Below, piece after piece: positions 36,149-44,740 of a stretch of DNA of 64,000 nucleotides (position 1 is the first letter of the stretch; the number at the start of each line of letters is the position of its first letter). Source of the stretch: Thalassobacillus sp. CUG 92003 (GTDB lineage: Bacteria; Bacillota; Bacilli; Bacillales; Halobacillaceae); assembly GCF_013618635.1 (NCBI RefSeq), contig NZ_JABLSJ010000003.1, positions 62,001-126,000 of the forward strand, in the 5' to 3' direction. The notes beneath the pieces are model-generated. The model saw nothing but the letters and a program-made list of their open reading frames with translations, ran no database searches and was not told where the DNA came from. The position numbers were made by a program, and so were the translations under genes.

Positions 36149-36883
36149 CTATTTCGTCACTTTGTTTTTCAAAACCCCGATCGGATCAATTTCAATTTGC
36201 ACCGTATCTCCGTCTCTAGCGAGGGGCGGATTTTCAGGTACGCCAACCATAAGTACATCGTCTTCATATAACGTCATAAATTCGGTAACATCCTGCAGCA
36301 GATCAGGAATGGCCCTGACCAAATTGCTCGTATGGTTATGCTGCATCAATTCTCCGTTCACGTAGACTTTGATGGTCAATTGGCCAAGCTCAGGAATATG
36401 ATCAAGGCCCATAACCCAGGGTCCGATCGGACAAAATCCATCCCGTGCTTTTTCTTTTACCGCAGGCCGGAAGACGCTCTCATGAGGGATGCTGACATCA
36501 TTGACAATCGTTAAGCCGGCCACGTAATCCAGTGCCTGATCGGCCTTGACTTGCGTCGCTTTTTTTCCGATTACAATCCCGATACTTGCACCTACCTCTA
36601 ACTGCTCTTCCTCTTCCGGCATCGGTACGTTCGCCAGATGACCGATCAACGTATTAACTGGCTTCATATACAGGATCGGGGCTTTTGGAGGGGATTGATA
36701 AGGCGGTTCATCCAAGTCAGCTCCCATTTGATCCAAGGTGCCTTGATAGTTCAACAGAGTCCCATACACGGCACCCGTTACAGGCGGATTCCACACGTCT
36801 TTATTGTGGAGCAATTTTATTTCTTCAACTTCGAAAAAGTCCGCTTGTAAACGGCCGCTTCGATGAGCGCGTACGACTGGCAT
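36149..36883 (-). CDS. hpaG1: HPA pathway FAH-family enzyme, HpaG N-terminal-type subunit
   Basis: A 244-residue fumarylacetoacetase-fold protein paired with the next gene. TGAVYGTLLNYQGTL is at about 37-51, and metal-site region EEQLEVGASIGIVIGKKA and AGLTIVNDVSIP follow. It resembles the N-terminal half of HpaG. With HpaG2 it should decarboxylate and isomerise the HpaF product to 2-hydroxyhepta-2,4-diene-1,7-dioate. GAGGAG lies nine bases before the ATG. A 188-bp gap containing a truncated repeat separates it from the upstream esterase gene. Confidence 0.85.
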   Translation of the reverse strand: MPVVRAHRSGRLQADFFEVEEIKLLHNKDVWNPPVTGAVYGTLLNYQGTLDQMGADLDEPPYQSPPKAPILYMKPVNTLIGHLANVPMPEEEEQLEVGASIGIVIGKKATQVKADQALDYVAGLTIVNDVSIPHESVFRPAVKEKARDGFCPIGPWVMGLDHIPELGQLTIKVYVNGELMQHNHTSNLVRAIPDLLQDVTEFMTLYEDDVLMVGVPENPPLARDGDTVQIEIDPIGVLKNKVTK

Positions 36884-36999
36884 CTGACTTCACTCCTCAT
36901 CGGTTGATTTTTCAGACTACTTCAATAATTAAAACGTAACACTCGACTTGATAGATGAAAAATATGTAAAGCATAGCTCAATCATATGAAAATCATATA

Positions 37000-37058
37000 G
37001 GCGACTGAGGCGGCTCGCCGGTTCCCCGCAGGAAAGCGAGTTGTTTTCCCAGCCACCC
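37000..37058. repeat. Interspersed hairpin element, truncated copy 3
   Basis: Only one half remains, in reverse orientation relative to the others: CGGCTCGCCGGTTCCCCGC, AGGAAAGCGAGTTG, then arm TTTTCCCAGCCACCC. The opposite arm is missing. It lies between the esterase gene and hpaG1, 13 bp from the esterase stop. Confidence 0.8.
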
Positions 37059-37071
37059 GAAGCTATTGTGG

Positions 37072-37932
37072 CTAAGGCACAGCTGTTTCCTTCAAATGCT
37101 CCCACATTAACGACGTTGCATCCAATTGGGTATTCACTTTCCCTGTATAAGCTGTTTCCTGCGCCATTGGCCCGCCCGGCCACGTATGACCAGCCTCCTC
37201 CATTGAGTAAAAAACAACCGCATCACCTTCTCGCCCGGAAAAGGTCTGCTTAAAACCAGGACCTGCCGCGTCTAATTCTTCCACCCGCTTCTGAAGCGGG
37301 GCTGTCAAAGATTGTGCGAAATGCGCAGCTGTCTCTTCTGCTGAAAGCAATTGATCAATCACGTAAGGCGGGTGAAAAACCCCGTCATAAGGTACGACAG
37401 GGTCTTTTTCTCCCATAAAAAAGATGAGAGGCATCGGTCTTCGCCAATTTGTTCGTTCAGCACTATCCTTGACTACAGGTCCGGCGACCCCTCCCACTCC
37501 AGCGAAGACATCTTGATAGCGCAGCGCTAGCTTCAGCGAAAAGGCCGAACCATTCGAAAAGCCTGTGACAAAAATTCGCTTGTCATCCACATTGATGGTG
37601 TCTTTAAAAAAGTCGATCATATCCATGACAAACTGTTCATCATCAATGCCGTGTTGAAAGACTGGATTTTTCGCCCGACCTTCATTCCATTGTTTTGACA
37701 TGCGTTTTTGGGCATCCAATTGGATTGCCTCTGGAAACACCACAATTATGTTTTCTTCTTCCACTTTGTGATGAAAGCGTGTCATCGCCATGTGTTCCTT
37801 GGCACTGCTGCCCGCTCCGTGGAAACAGAAAACGAGGGGCAGGCGCTCCCCCCTCGTCACATCATCCGGGCAGGCGTAATAAAAGGTTCGCTGACCGTCC
37901 TTTGTGGCCAATGTCTGTGTGTAGGTCTTCAT
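37072..37932 (-). CDS. Alpha/beta hydrolase, PHB-depolymerase/feruloyl-esterase-like
   Basis: A 286-residue esterase of the LpqC/PHB-depolymerase class. PLVFCFHGAGSSAKEH (oxyanion region) is at about 31-46. The nucleophile elbow GFSNGSAF is at about 129-136, the acid in FFMGEKDPVVPYDG and the histidine in EEAGHTWPGGP near the C-terminus. There is no signal peptide, so a cytoplasmic substrate is expected. Lying between the 2-oxoacid dehydrogenase and the hpa genes, it could hydrolyse an aryl ester or, more speculatively, 4-hydroxyphenylacetyl-CoA. GAGGGGAG precedes the ATG. The family is well supported, the substrate is not. Confidence 0.8.
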   Translation of the reverse strand: MKTYTQTLATKDGQRTFYYACPDDVTRGERLPLVFCFHGAGSSAKEHMAMTRFHHKVEEENIIVVFPEAIQLDAQKRMSKQWNEGRAKNPVFQHGIDDEQFVMDMIDFFKDTINVDDKRIFVTGFSNGSAFSLKLALRYQDVFAGVGGVAGPVVKDSAERTNWRRPMPLIFFMGEKDPVVPYDGVFHPPYVIDQLLSAEETAAHFAQSLTAPLQKRVEELDAAGPGFKQTFSGREGDAVVFYSMEEAGHTWPGGPMAQETAYTGKVNTQLDATSLMWEHLKETAVP

Positions 37933-37968
37933 TGTGATCTCCCCTCAAACTCCCTCAAGTCTGTGCTA

Positions 37969-39402
37969 TTATCTTTCCGAGGATGCTTCTTGCTCCGCCC
38001 AACCTTCTTCGTACGAAATCACTTTGCCTTTTTCGAGCGGTGTGAGCGTGAAGCCTGTGTAACCATAGATAATGGCTATGACCGGCGTAATGAAACTGAT
38101 GAACGTGAACGGAATATACCCGACGCCCACATTCAATGTCGTCATGATGAACGCCCCGGTTACCCCCCATGGAATCAGCGGATGAATAATCGTGCCTGCG
38201 TCCTCTAAGGTTCGGGATAAGTTTTTCGGATGAAGATTCGCATGTTCATAACTGTCCTCTAGCATCTGGCCCGGTAAAATAATCGATAAGTATTGCTCCC
38301 CAACGGCTATGTTGATCCCAAGACACGAAAGGACCGTCGAGGTTATCACGTTTCCGCGGCTTTTCAGGAAATCACGCATTCCTGAAATGATGGCATGCGC
38401 AATGCCGATTTCACGTATGATGCCTCCAAATGATAAGGCGATCAAAATCAACGATACCCCGAAAAGCATGCTGTCTAACCCACCGAGCGACAATAGACTA
38501 TCAATCGCTTCATCACCCGTATCAGCTGTGTAGCCGAAATGAGCCGTATTCATTATTTCCCCAAATGAAACCCCTGGTACGGTGTAAAAAGTGGTCGCAA
38601 CTGCTGCGACCAACCCGATGACAAGCGCCGGGATGGAATTCACTTTCCGAAACGCCAAAATGATAATCAGTAACGGCGATATAAGAGCAACTGGCGTCAA
38701 CATGAACTCATTTTCAAGCGTCGTGATCATTGCGGCCACATTCTCGGTGCTGGCAGCATCTTGATTCGTCATGAAGCCGATGACGCCAAAAATGAGCAAC
38801 GTAATGATCAGACTCGGAATCGTTGTCCAAAGCATATGTTTGATGTGCACGAAAATATCGACTTTGGCTGTGGCCGCGGTCAGATTGGTCGTGTCTGACA
38901 ACGGGGAGAGCTTATCCCCGAAAATGGCCCCGCAGACGATCGCTCCAGCTGTCATAGCCGGTGATATTTCCATGCCGTAAGCTACCCCCATAAGGGCGAT
39001 ACCAATCGTACTGATGGCACTCCACGAACTGCCGGTCATAGTGGCCACAATAGCCGTGATTAACACTGTCGAGACGAGGAACAGCGATGGTGAGAGGACA
39101 TGAAGCCCGTAGTATGTAATCGTTTGAACCGTCCCGTTCAACACCCAGACACCGACCAGGATGCCGATCAGGCTCAAAATTAAAATGGCTGGAACGCCAT
39201 GCGAGACGCCTCTTGTCACCGCCTTCTCAAGATCCTTCCAGGAGCACCCCAGCTTGAAGCCATACAAAGCCACGACCACAGCGACAAGGACAATTGGAAT
39301 ATGGGGAGCTGCCCCATATACAAGAATGCTGACACCCAAAATAGCAATCACCAAACATAAGACAGCAAGGGACATCGAAAACGAAGGGGTTCTTTTTTCC
39401 AC
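37969..39402 (-). CDS. nhaC: NhaC-family Na+/H+ antiporter-type transporter
   Basis: A 477-residue polytopic membrane protein of the NhaC family with about 11-12 hydrophobic segments. Conserved stretches are GSSWSAISTIGIALMGVA, GAIVCGAIFGDKLSPLSDTTNLTAA and AGTIIHPLIPWGVTGAFM-like near the C-terminus. NhaC members exchange sodium for protons; some relatives (MleN type) exchange organic acids. Its place inside an aromatic catabolic operon allows either sodium cycling for the symporter or substrate transport. GTG at 39402 is chosen, with GAGGAGG six bases upstream; an earlier TTG start precedes that site. Confidence 0.9.
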   Translation of the reverse strand: MEKRTPSFSMSLAVLCLVIAILGVSILVYGAAPHIPIVLVAVVVALYGFKLGCSWKDLEKAVTRGVSHGVPAILILSLIGILVGVWVLNGTVQTITYYGLHVLSPSLFLVSTVLITAIVATMTGSSWSAISTIGIALMGVAYGMEISPAMTAGAIVCGAIFGDKLSPLSDTTNLTAATAKVDIFVHIKHMLWTTIPSLIITLLIFGVIGFMTNQDAASTENVAAMITTLENEFMLTPVALISPLLIIILAFRKVNSIPALVIGLVAAVATTFYTVPGVSFGEIMNTAHFGYTADTGDEAIDSLLSLGGLDSMLFGVSLILIALSFGGIIREIGIAHAIISGMRDFLKSRGNVITSTVLSCLGINIAVGEQYLSIILPGQMLEDSYEHANLHPKNLSRTLEDAGTIIHPLIPWGVTGAFIMTTLNVGVGYIPFTFISFITPVIAIIYGYTGFTLTPLEKGKVISYEEGWAEQEASSER

Positions 39403-39425
39403 GATACGCCTCCTCAAAATTTGAT

Positions 39426-39452
39426 TCAATCAGGAGCCATGCCCCTGATTGA
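39426..39452 (-). other. Small hairpin between E2 and nhaC genes
   Basis: TCAATCAGG pairs with CCTGATTGA across a nine-base loop, without a good T run. It may only attenuate read-through into nhaC. Confidence 0.45.
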
Positions 39453-39508
39453 TGAGATAAACACTACACCTCTCCTGTTGAGTGCTCTCGTGGTGCCGGT
39501 CTCAGCCA

Positions 39509-40744
39509 TTAAACCAACTTCAGCATCATGTGATGAGGCTGCTGAATGTAGCGAATAAAGCTGTTCGCAAAGGCAGCGGCTTGTGCCCCATCAGCCACCC
39601 GATGATCAAAGGTAAAGGATAGATTCATCATATCACGAATGACAATCTCCTCATCAATGACAACAGGCGCGCGTTTCGTTTTATGAAATGCCATCAGTCC
39701 TGTTTCCGGGTAGTTCAAAATCGGGGTGGCACCTGTGCTGCCGAGCGGGCCAACATTACTGATCGTAAATGTTCCGCCGGATATATCCGAATGAGCTAAG
39801 CGGTTTTCTTTCGCTTTCGTGGTCAACTCTTTCATTTCTGTGTGGATCTCGCTGATCGTTTTTTGGTCCACCCGCTTTAAGACTGGCACGATCAGCCCGT
39901 CTTCTGTAGCCGTGGCCAGACCGATGTTGACCTCGGTGGCGAGTTCAATTCGCCCTTCTTCCTCGTTCAACCTGGAATTGAAAATGCGGTGCTCCTGCAG
40001 CGCCCATTGAATGGCTTTGATGAAGAAAGCGGCCACTGAGATCGATTCCCCATCTTCTTTTAAAGCTTGTTTCATGTGTAAAAGGTCTGACATCATGACT
40101 TCATCAAAATGCGTGACATGCGGCGCCGTGAATAGTGATTGCGTCATTTTTTTAGCAATCTGCTTACGTCGTCCCCGAAAGGGAATATATTCGTTGGGTT
40201 GTGCCGGCTTTTCCGCTTCCAGTTTGGGCTGTGCTTCTCCGACAGATTCGCTCACAGACTGCGCTTTTGCTTTCATAAACGCGTAAACATCGTCATCCGT
40301 AATTCTGCCTGATGGCCCCGTACCCGTCACCTGCTCAATATCCACTCCATTCTCACGAGCGATCCGGCGGGTGTGAGGAGGTGCCTGCACACGTTTCTTA
40401 GGATGATCGGCCTTGTGCGGGTTAGTACCAGTCTGCGGTCGATCGTCTCGCGCCGCATTCGGCTGTTGACGTTTGTCTTCATTCAAAACCATCGTCTGCT
40501 TATCGTTTTCGTTGGCCGGACGCAAAAAAAGAATGGTCGTGCCCACTTCTACAACATCACCAATCGCAAATTTGATTTCCTCAATCACTCCGTCTGACGG
40601 TGCTGTCAGTTCTGCCGTCATTTTGTCCGTTTGAATTTCGACCAGCGGTTCATCATTTTTTACATTCTGGCCAGGTTTGACGTAATAATGGAGAATTTCC
40701 GCTTCGTGCATCCCTTCTCCGATATCATGCAATTTCACTTCCAT
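39509..40744 (-). CDS. 2-oxoacid dehydrogenase complex E2 (dihydrolipoyl acyltransferase)
   Basis: A 411-residue E2 subunit. An N-terminal lipoyl domain has the lipoylated Lys41 in EIQTDKMTAEL; a linker rich in Asn, Pro and Gln follows; the peripheral-subunit-binding domain lies at about 118-156 (HTRRIARENGVDIEQVTGTG). The acyltransferase domain spans about 185-411 with His381 and Asp385 in DHRVADGA. It transfers an acyl group from E1 to CoA. E1alpha and E1beta are just upstream. There is no E3 gene here, so a shared dihydrolipoamide dehydrogenase must serve. An aryl-pyruvate substrate is inferred from neighbours; branched-chain or pyruvate use is possible. Confidence 0.93.
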   Translation of the reverse strand: MEVKLHDIGEGMHEAEILHYYVKPGQNVKNDEPLVEIQTDKMTAELTAPSDGVIEEIKFAIGDVVEVGTTILFLRPANENDKQTMVLNEDKRQQPNAARDDRPQTGTNPHKADHPKKRVQAPPHTRRIARENGVDIEQVTGTGPSGRITDDDVYAFMKAKAQSVSESVGEAQPKLEAEKPAQPNEYIPFRGRRKQIAKKMTQSLFTAPHVTHFDEVMMSDLLHMKQALKEDGESISVAAFFIKAIQWALQEHRIFNSRLNEEEGRIELATEVNIGLATATEDGLIVPVLKRVDQKTISEIHTEMKELTTKAKENRLAHSDISGGTFTISNVGPLGSTGATPILNYPETGLMAFHKTKRAPVVIDEEIVIRDMMNLSFTFDHRVADGAQAAAFANSFIRYIQQPHHMMLKLV

Positions 40745-40766
40745 CAGATATCCCCCCTCATGCAGC

Positions 40767-41768
40767 TTAGTAATGTAAGGCCTCTTCGATAGCCCAGGTT
40801 ATTTTACGAGCACTTGGCAAATACTCATTCTCTAAGGAATAGACAGGGACAGGTGTATCGAAGCCTGTCACCTTTTGCACCGGTGCTTTCAAATAAAATA
40901 ACGCTTCATCATTGATGACAGATAGGATGTCACCACTAACGCCGCCTGTTTCCGGAGCTTCATGGACAATGACAACGCGCCCGGTTTTCTCCACTGATGT
41001 TTTAATCGTGTCTCGGTCCAGCGGATAAAGCGTGCGAAGGTCGATGACATCACATGTCGCTTGATGCTCTTTTTCCCACTGTTCAACGGCCTTCATGGTA
41101 TCATTCACCATCGCGCCCCACGTCAGCACCGTAACATCGTCGCCTTCCCGCACGGTTTTGGCCTTACCGAGTTCAATGGTATATTTTTCAGCCGGCACCT
41201 CAGTCCGTCCGGTACGATAACAACGCATCGGCTCGATGAACAGAACCGGGTCCGGGTCTTCTATACTGGCAATCAGCAAGCCCTTGGCGTCGTATCCGTT
41301 CGATGGCGTTACCACCTTGAGTCCAGGAATATGGGTGAACAATGCTTCAACACTGTCAGAATGAATCTCCGGTGCTTTCACCCCTGCCCCATAAGGCGCT
41401 CGGATGACCATCGGTACAGTATAACGCCCAAGCGACCGCTGCCTCATGCGCGTCGCATGCGTCATCAATTGATTGAAAGCAGGGTAAATGAACCCGAAAA
41501 ATTGCATCTCGGCGATCGGTTTGAACCCGTTTACCGCAAGACCTACCGAGGTCCCGACAATTCCCGATTCCGCTAGCGGTGTATCAATGACACGATCCTC
41601 GCCGAACTCGTTCAGCAAGCCTTCCGTGGCCCGAAAGACCCCGCCATTGATCCCCACATCCTGTCCGAGCACAAGGACACTATCATCTTCATCCAACATG
41701 GTCCTCATCGCATCAGTAATCGCCTGGATCATCGTCAGTTTTTTTACGTCTGCTGCTACTGTCGTCAT
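40767..41768 (-). CDS. 2-oxoacid dehydrogenase E1 beta subunit
   Basis: A 333-residue transketolase-like E1beta. Motifs include MLDEDDSVLVLGQDVGINGGVFRAT near 22-46, DTPLAESGIVGTSVGLA near 62-78, and C-terminal HEAPETGGVSGDIL. It forms the heterotetrameric, thiamine-diphosphate-dependent E1 with the alpha subunit. Its ATG overlaps the end of E1alpha by four bases, so the two are translationally coupled. It is followed by E2 after 22 bp. The substrate is inferred only from the aminotransferase and hpa neighbours. Confidence 0.94.
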   Translation of the reverse strand: MTTVAADVKKLTMIQAITDAMRTMLDEDDSVLVLGQDVGINGGVFRATEGLLNEFGEDRVIDTPLAESGIVGTSVGLAVNGFKPIAEMQFFGFIYPAFNQLMTHATRMRQRSLGRYTVPMVIRAPYGAGVKAPEIHSDSVEALFTHIPGLKVVTPSNGYDAKGLLIASIEDPDPVLFIEPMRCYRTGRTEVPAEKYTIELGKAKTVREGDDVTVLTWGAMVNDTMKAVEQWEKEHQATCDVIDLRTLYPLDRDTIKTSVEKTGRVVIVHEAPETGGVSGDILSVINDEALFYLKAPVQKVTGFDTPVPVYSLENEYLPSARKITWAIEEALHY

Positions 41769-42835
41769 GACTTAGCCCCCTCATTTATGTTGGTGTGGTG
41801 CTGACGTTGCTTTTCAATCGTCCACGTCGGCTTGGCAAAGACATTGTCGAACAATTGATCCACCTCAGATCTGGGGTGACGATCAACGTCTTTTAGAGCC
41901 TGATTAATTTCCTCGGTAATACCAGCTTCCATATCCTCTTTCCAAGCGTCACTCCACCAGCCCTGCTTGCGCATGAACCGCTCGAGTCGCATCAACGGAT
42001 CCGTAGAGCTGCGCCGCTCTTCGCTCTCACGTTGATCCCGATACTTCGACGGGTCATCTGCTGTTGTATGAGCGCCGTAGCGCCAGGTTACGGCCTCAAT
42101 CAATGTCGGCCCATCTCCGCGCCTGGCCCGTTCAACCGCTTTTCTCGTTTCATAATAGACAGCAAGAATATCATTACCGTCCACGCGCAGACTTGGGATA
42201 TCATAGCCGAGTCCTTTTTGTGCGATCGTCTTAGAGTTCATTTGCTTCTCGACTGGAACACTGATGGCATAACCATTATTCTGATTCAAAAAAATGGTCG
42301 GCGTTTTGAAAACGCTTGCAAAATTGAGACCTTCGTGAAAATCGCCTTCAGACGTTGCCCCATCCCCGAAATACACAATCGAAACCCGGTCGCTGTTCTT
42401 TTTCTTTTCAGCCCAGGCCACACCCGTTGCGTGAAGGAGTTGAGAAGCAATCGGAACCGCAGGCGGAAAGATATTCTTACCTTCAGGCGGCACGCTTCCT
42501 TCCAACCTGCCACGCCAATAGAGCAACAAGTTGTGTAAAGACTGGCCATGCGTCATCGTCGCTGCATGATCGCGGTAAGTAGGAAACATCCAATCACCGT
42601 CTTCTATAGCCAGGGCACTGCCAACTTGAGCTGCTTCCTGACCTTCATACGGGACATACGTTCCTATACGGCCCTGCCGCTGCAGGTTTACACATTTCTG
42701 GTCCATCATACGAGCCCGGCTCATATACTGATAAAACGCTCGACTGACCGCTTCATCGATGTCAATCTCAGGCTGCACAAGCTCCCCTTCTTCGGTAACA
42801 TATTGCCATATTGGAAATTGCTCTTCCATATTCAT
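41765..42835 (-). CDS. 2-oxoacid dehydrogenase E1 alpha subunit
   Basis: A 356-residue E1alpha subunit. The thiamine-diphosphate motif runs from GDGATSEGDFHEGLNFAS to QNNGY at about residues 155-190, and the phosphorylation-loop-like YRYGAHTTADDPSKYR follows near 250-265. It decarboxylates a 2-oxo acid together with E1beta. The start is the ATG at 42835, six bases after AGGAGG; the longer frame runs into the aminotransferase gene. It starts 10 bp after the HisC-type gene, so the aminotransferase product is the likely substrate of the complex. Confidence 0.94.
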   Translation of the reverse strand: MNMEEQFPIWQYVTEEGELVQPEIDIDEAVSRAFYQYMSRARMMDQKCVNLQRQGRIGTYVPYEGQEAAQVGSALAIEDGDWMFPTYRDHAATMTHGQSLHNLLLYWRGRLEGSVPPEGKNIFPPAVPIASQLLHATGVAWAEKKKNSDRVSIVYFGDGATSEGDFHEGLNFASVFKTPTIFLNQNNGYAISVPVEKQMNSKTIAQKGLGYDIPSLRVDGNDILAVYYETRKAVERARRGDGPTLIEAVTWRYGAHTTADDPSKYRDQRESEERRSSTDPLMRLERFMRKQGWWSDAWKEDMEAGITEEINQALKDVDRHPRSEVDQLFDNVFAKPTWTIEKQRQHHTNINEGAKS

Positions 42836-42845
42836 CGTCATCCTC

Positions 42846-43961
42846 CTATCGCGTTTCCTTGCTTGCCGAACGTTTTGTTTGCAAAAATGCGTCCAGTTGG
42901 GTGATAAATGCTTCATTTTCTTCCGGCAGACCCATCGTCACCCGAATCATCGTGGGATACCCCATCAAATGGCCAGGTCGAATGATAATGCCTTGATTTA
43001 ATAGATGTTCATGCACCTCTTCAGCAGGAAAACCCGTATCAACCATAATGAAATTCGTTTGGGTCGGAAAATACGATAGCCCCATTCTGGAAAACGAACG
43101 GATGAGATAATCGCGCGCTTCCTGATTTTTTCGGATCGTATCTTCAACAAATCCTTCATCATCCAGCGAAGCGGATGCAGCCGCGGCAGCTAACCGATTC
43201 ACATTAAAGGGCTCCTTGACCTTCAACAGATGGCCGACAAGGTCAGGATGCATGATGCCATACCCGATGCGTAAAGCAGCGAGCCCGTATATTTTGGAAA
43301 ACGTGCGTAAAATCACCATATTGGGATGATCATTGAGCATCGGAAGGGTTTCTAAATACGCTTCATCATCGGCATATTCGTAGTATGCTTCATCCATGAC
43401 GAGCAAAACATGATCAGGGACGCGCTCAATGAATTGGCGCAATGCTTTTTTCTCCACGATGGTCCCTGTGGGATTATTCGGATTGCAGACGAACACGATT
43501 TTCGTCTCCGCAGTGATCGCTTCCGCCATTGCTTCTAAATCGTGGGTGCCGTTCACCATATCAACTTCAATCGGCTTTCCACCCTCAATCAGCACATTCG
43601 TTTTATACCGGGGAAAGGTTACCCCAGCCATGACCACTTCATCTCCGGCATTAAGGAACGTCCGGGTCAAGAGACGAATGATTTCATCGGAACCGCTGCC
43701 AAACAGGAGCTGATCCCGAGATATATCCAGCCTGTTCGCTAATTTGATGGCCAAAGACGGTGATGTTGTTTCTGGATAGCGGGTGATTTCTGCCATTTCA
43801 TGCTTCATCGCTTCTTCTGCGAGCTTAGAAAAACCAAACGGATTTTCATTGGACGCCATTTTATAGACATGGGTCAGGCCTTTTTCCCGCTTCAGTTCTT
43901 CAATCGGCTTTCCTGGTGAGTACATGGAAATGCCTTCTATTTCAGGACGTGGTTGAATCAT
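42846..43961 (-). CDS. HisC-type aminotransferase, probably aromatic amino acid aminotransferase
   Basis: A 371-residue class I/II PLP aminotransferase of the HisC subgroup. NPNNPTGT is at about 160-167, Asp190 (VMDEAYYEY), and the PLP lysine Lys223 in RTFSKIYGLAALRIGYG. HisC-type enzymes act on histidinol phosphate and often on phenylalanine and tyrosine. No other his gene is near; instead it leads an operon with a 2-oxoacid dehydrogenase and lies upstream of the hpa genes. I therefore infer tyrosine transamination to 4-hydroxyphenylpyruvate as its role here, though a biosynthetic HisC cannot be excluded. Confidence 0.85.
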   Translation of the reverse strand: MIQPRPEIEGISMYSPGKPIEELKREKGLTHVYKMASNENPFGFSKLAEEAMKHEMAEITRYPETTSPSLAIKLANRLDISRDQLLFGSGSDEIIRLLTRTFLNAGDEVVMAGVTFPRYKTNVLIEGGKPIEVDMVNGTHDLEAMAEAITAETKIVFVCNPNNPTGTIVEKKALRQFIERVPDHVLLVMDEAYYEYADDEAYLETLPMLNDHPNMVILRTFSKIYGLAALRIGYGIMHPDLVGHLLKVKEPFNVNRLAAAAASASLDDEGFVEDTIRKNQEARDYLIRSFSRMGLSYFPTQTNFIMVDTGFPAEEVHEHLLNQGIIIRPGHLMGYPTMIRVTMGLPEENEAFITQLDAFLQTKRSASKETR

Positions 43962-44005
43962 TTTGACTACCCCCTTCTCGACTGTAAAAAATAGACACTA
44001 TCTTC

Positions 44006-44034
44006 AGTTTAGAATTATCCAAATTTTCTCTCAA
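44006..44034 (-). promoter_or_regulatory. Putative promoter of the aminotransferase/dehydrogenase operon
   Basis: Minus strand TTGAGA (44029-44034) and TAAACT (44006-44011) are 17 bp apart, 45 bp before the start codon. Weak by sequence alone. Confidence 0.35.
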
Positions 44035-44301
44035 GAACATCATTTAAAGCAACAACACTTTCACGTGCTAAACCGTTTGGCTGAGAAAAGGAGGATTTGT
44101 TAACGGTAAGCCTTATAAAGCGTGGCTTTCTGCTTAATTTGACTGTTTGAAATATCGTTAAATCATATTGTTGTTATACGAAATTTATATACTGTGGCTT
44201 AGCTTATATATCCGATTTTGAGAAAAGCCCGTTTCTTGAATATGATATTTAGACTAATGAAGCAAACAGGTAGGAAATAGCGGGGTTCGTTACCTAATAA
44301 G

Positions 44302-44408
44302 GAATAGGTTTGGATTTGAAACAACTCGCTTTCCTGCGGGGGACCGGCGAGCCTTCTCGGTCGTTATCACTCCCTGCGGGGTCTAGCAGTTTCAAATCCA
44401 ATCCATTC
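44302..44408. repeat. Interspersed hairpin element, copy 4
   Basis: The arms TTGGATTTGAAAC (44310-44322) and GTTTCAAATCCAA (44389-44401) are perfectly complementary, with weaker pairing outward to 44302 and 44408. The interior core CTCGCTTTCCTGCGGGG, ACCGGCGAGCC and CCTGCGGGGTCT is shared with copies 1 and 2, but about 20 bp near the right arm are missing. The 779-bp space 43962-44740 holds this element, the putative promoter at 44006 and the terminator at 44705, and otherwise no gene that I can support. Confidence 0.85.
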
Positions 44409-44704
44409 AAAAAGGAAATAAACGAACCCTCAGTATAGTGGAATGCATCTTAACAATGGCTAGAGAATACCAATACAATTTTCACGATTGAGGTAGCCTG
44501 AAAATCGCAATACCCTCCAAAAGCGGCGCCGTCTTGATCAGCCACGTATAGAGAGAGTAAGTAAATGAAGTACGAGTAAATACACAGTCTTAAAGACTTA
44601 ACAACGGTTGTGAAATGATGCTGTTGTTTCTGTCGTCAGTACCACCTTCATGGTATGGGATCCGGAGGTGCTTGTAATGTGGGGAATGAATCAGTATAGC
44701 GTAT

Positions 44705-44738
44705 AAAAAAGGGCAGCCGTTTGGGGCTGCCCTTTTTT
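44705..44738 (-). terminator. Terminator of the DUF1540 gene
   Basis: GGGCAGCC pairs with GGCTGCCC and is flanked by six A and six T, so it could work in both directions. It lies two bases past the stop codon of the small gene. Confidence 0.9.
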
Positions 44739-44740
44739 AT

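Noticed and set aside
42846-43961. Histidine biosynthesis hisC
   Set aside because: No other his genes are present and the gene is packed 10 bp before E1alpha; kept as HisC-type aminotransferase with an aromatic role inferred.
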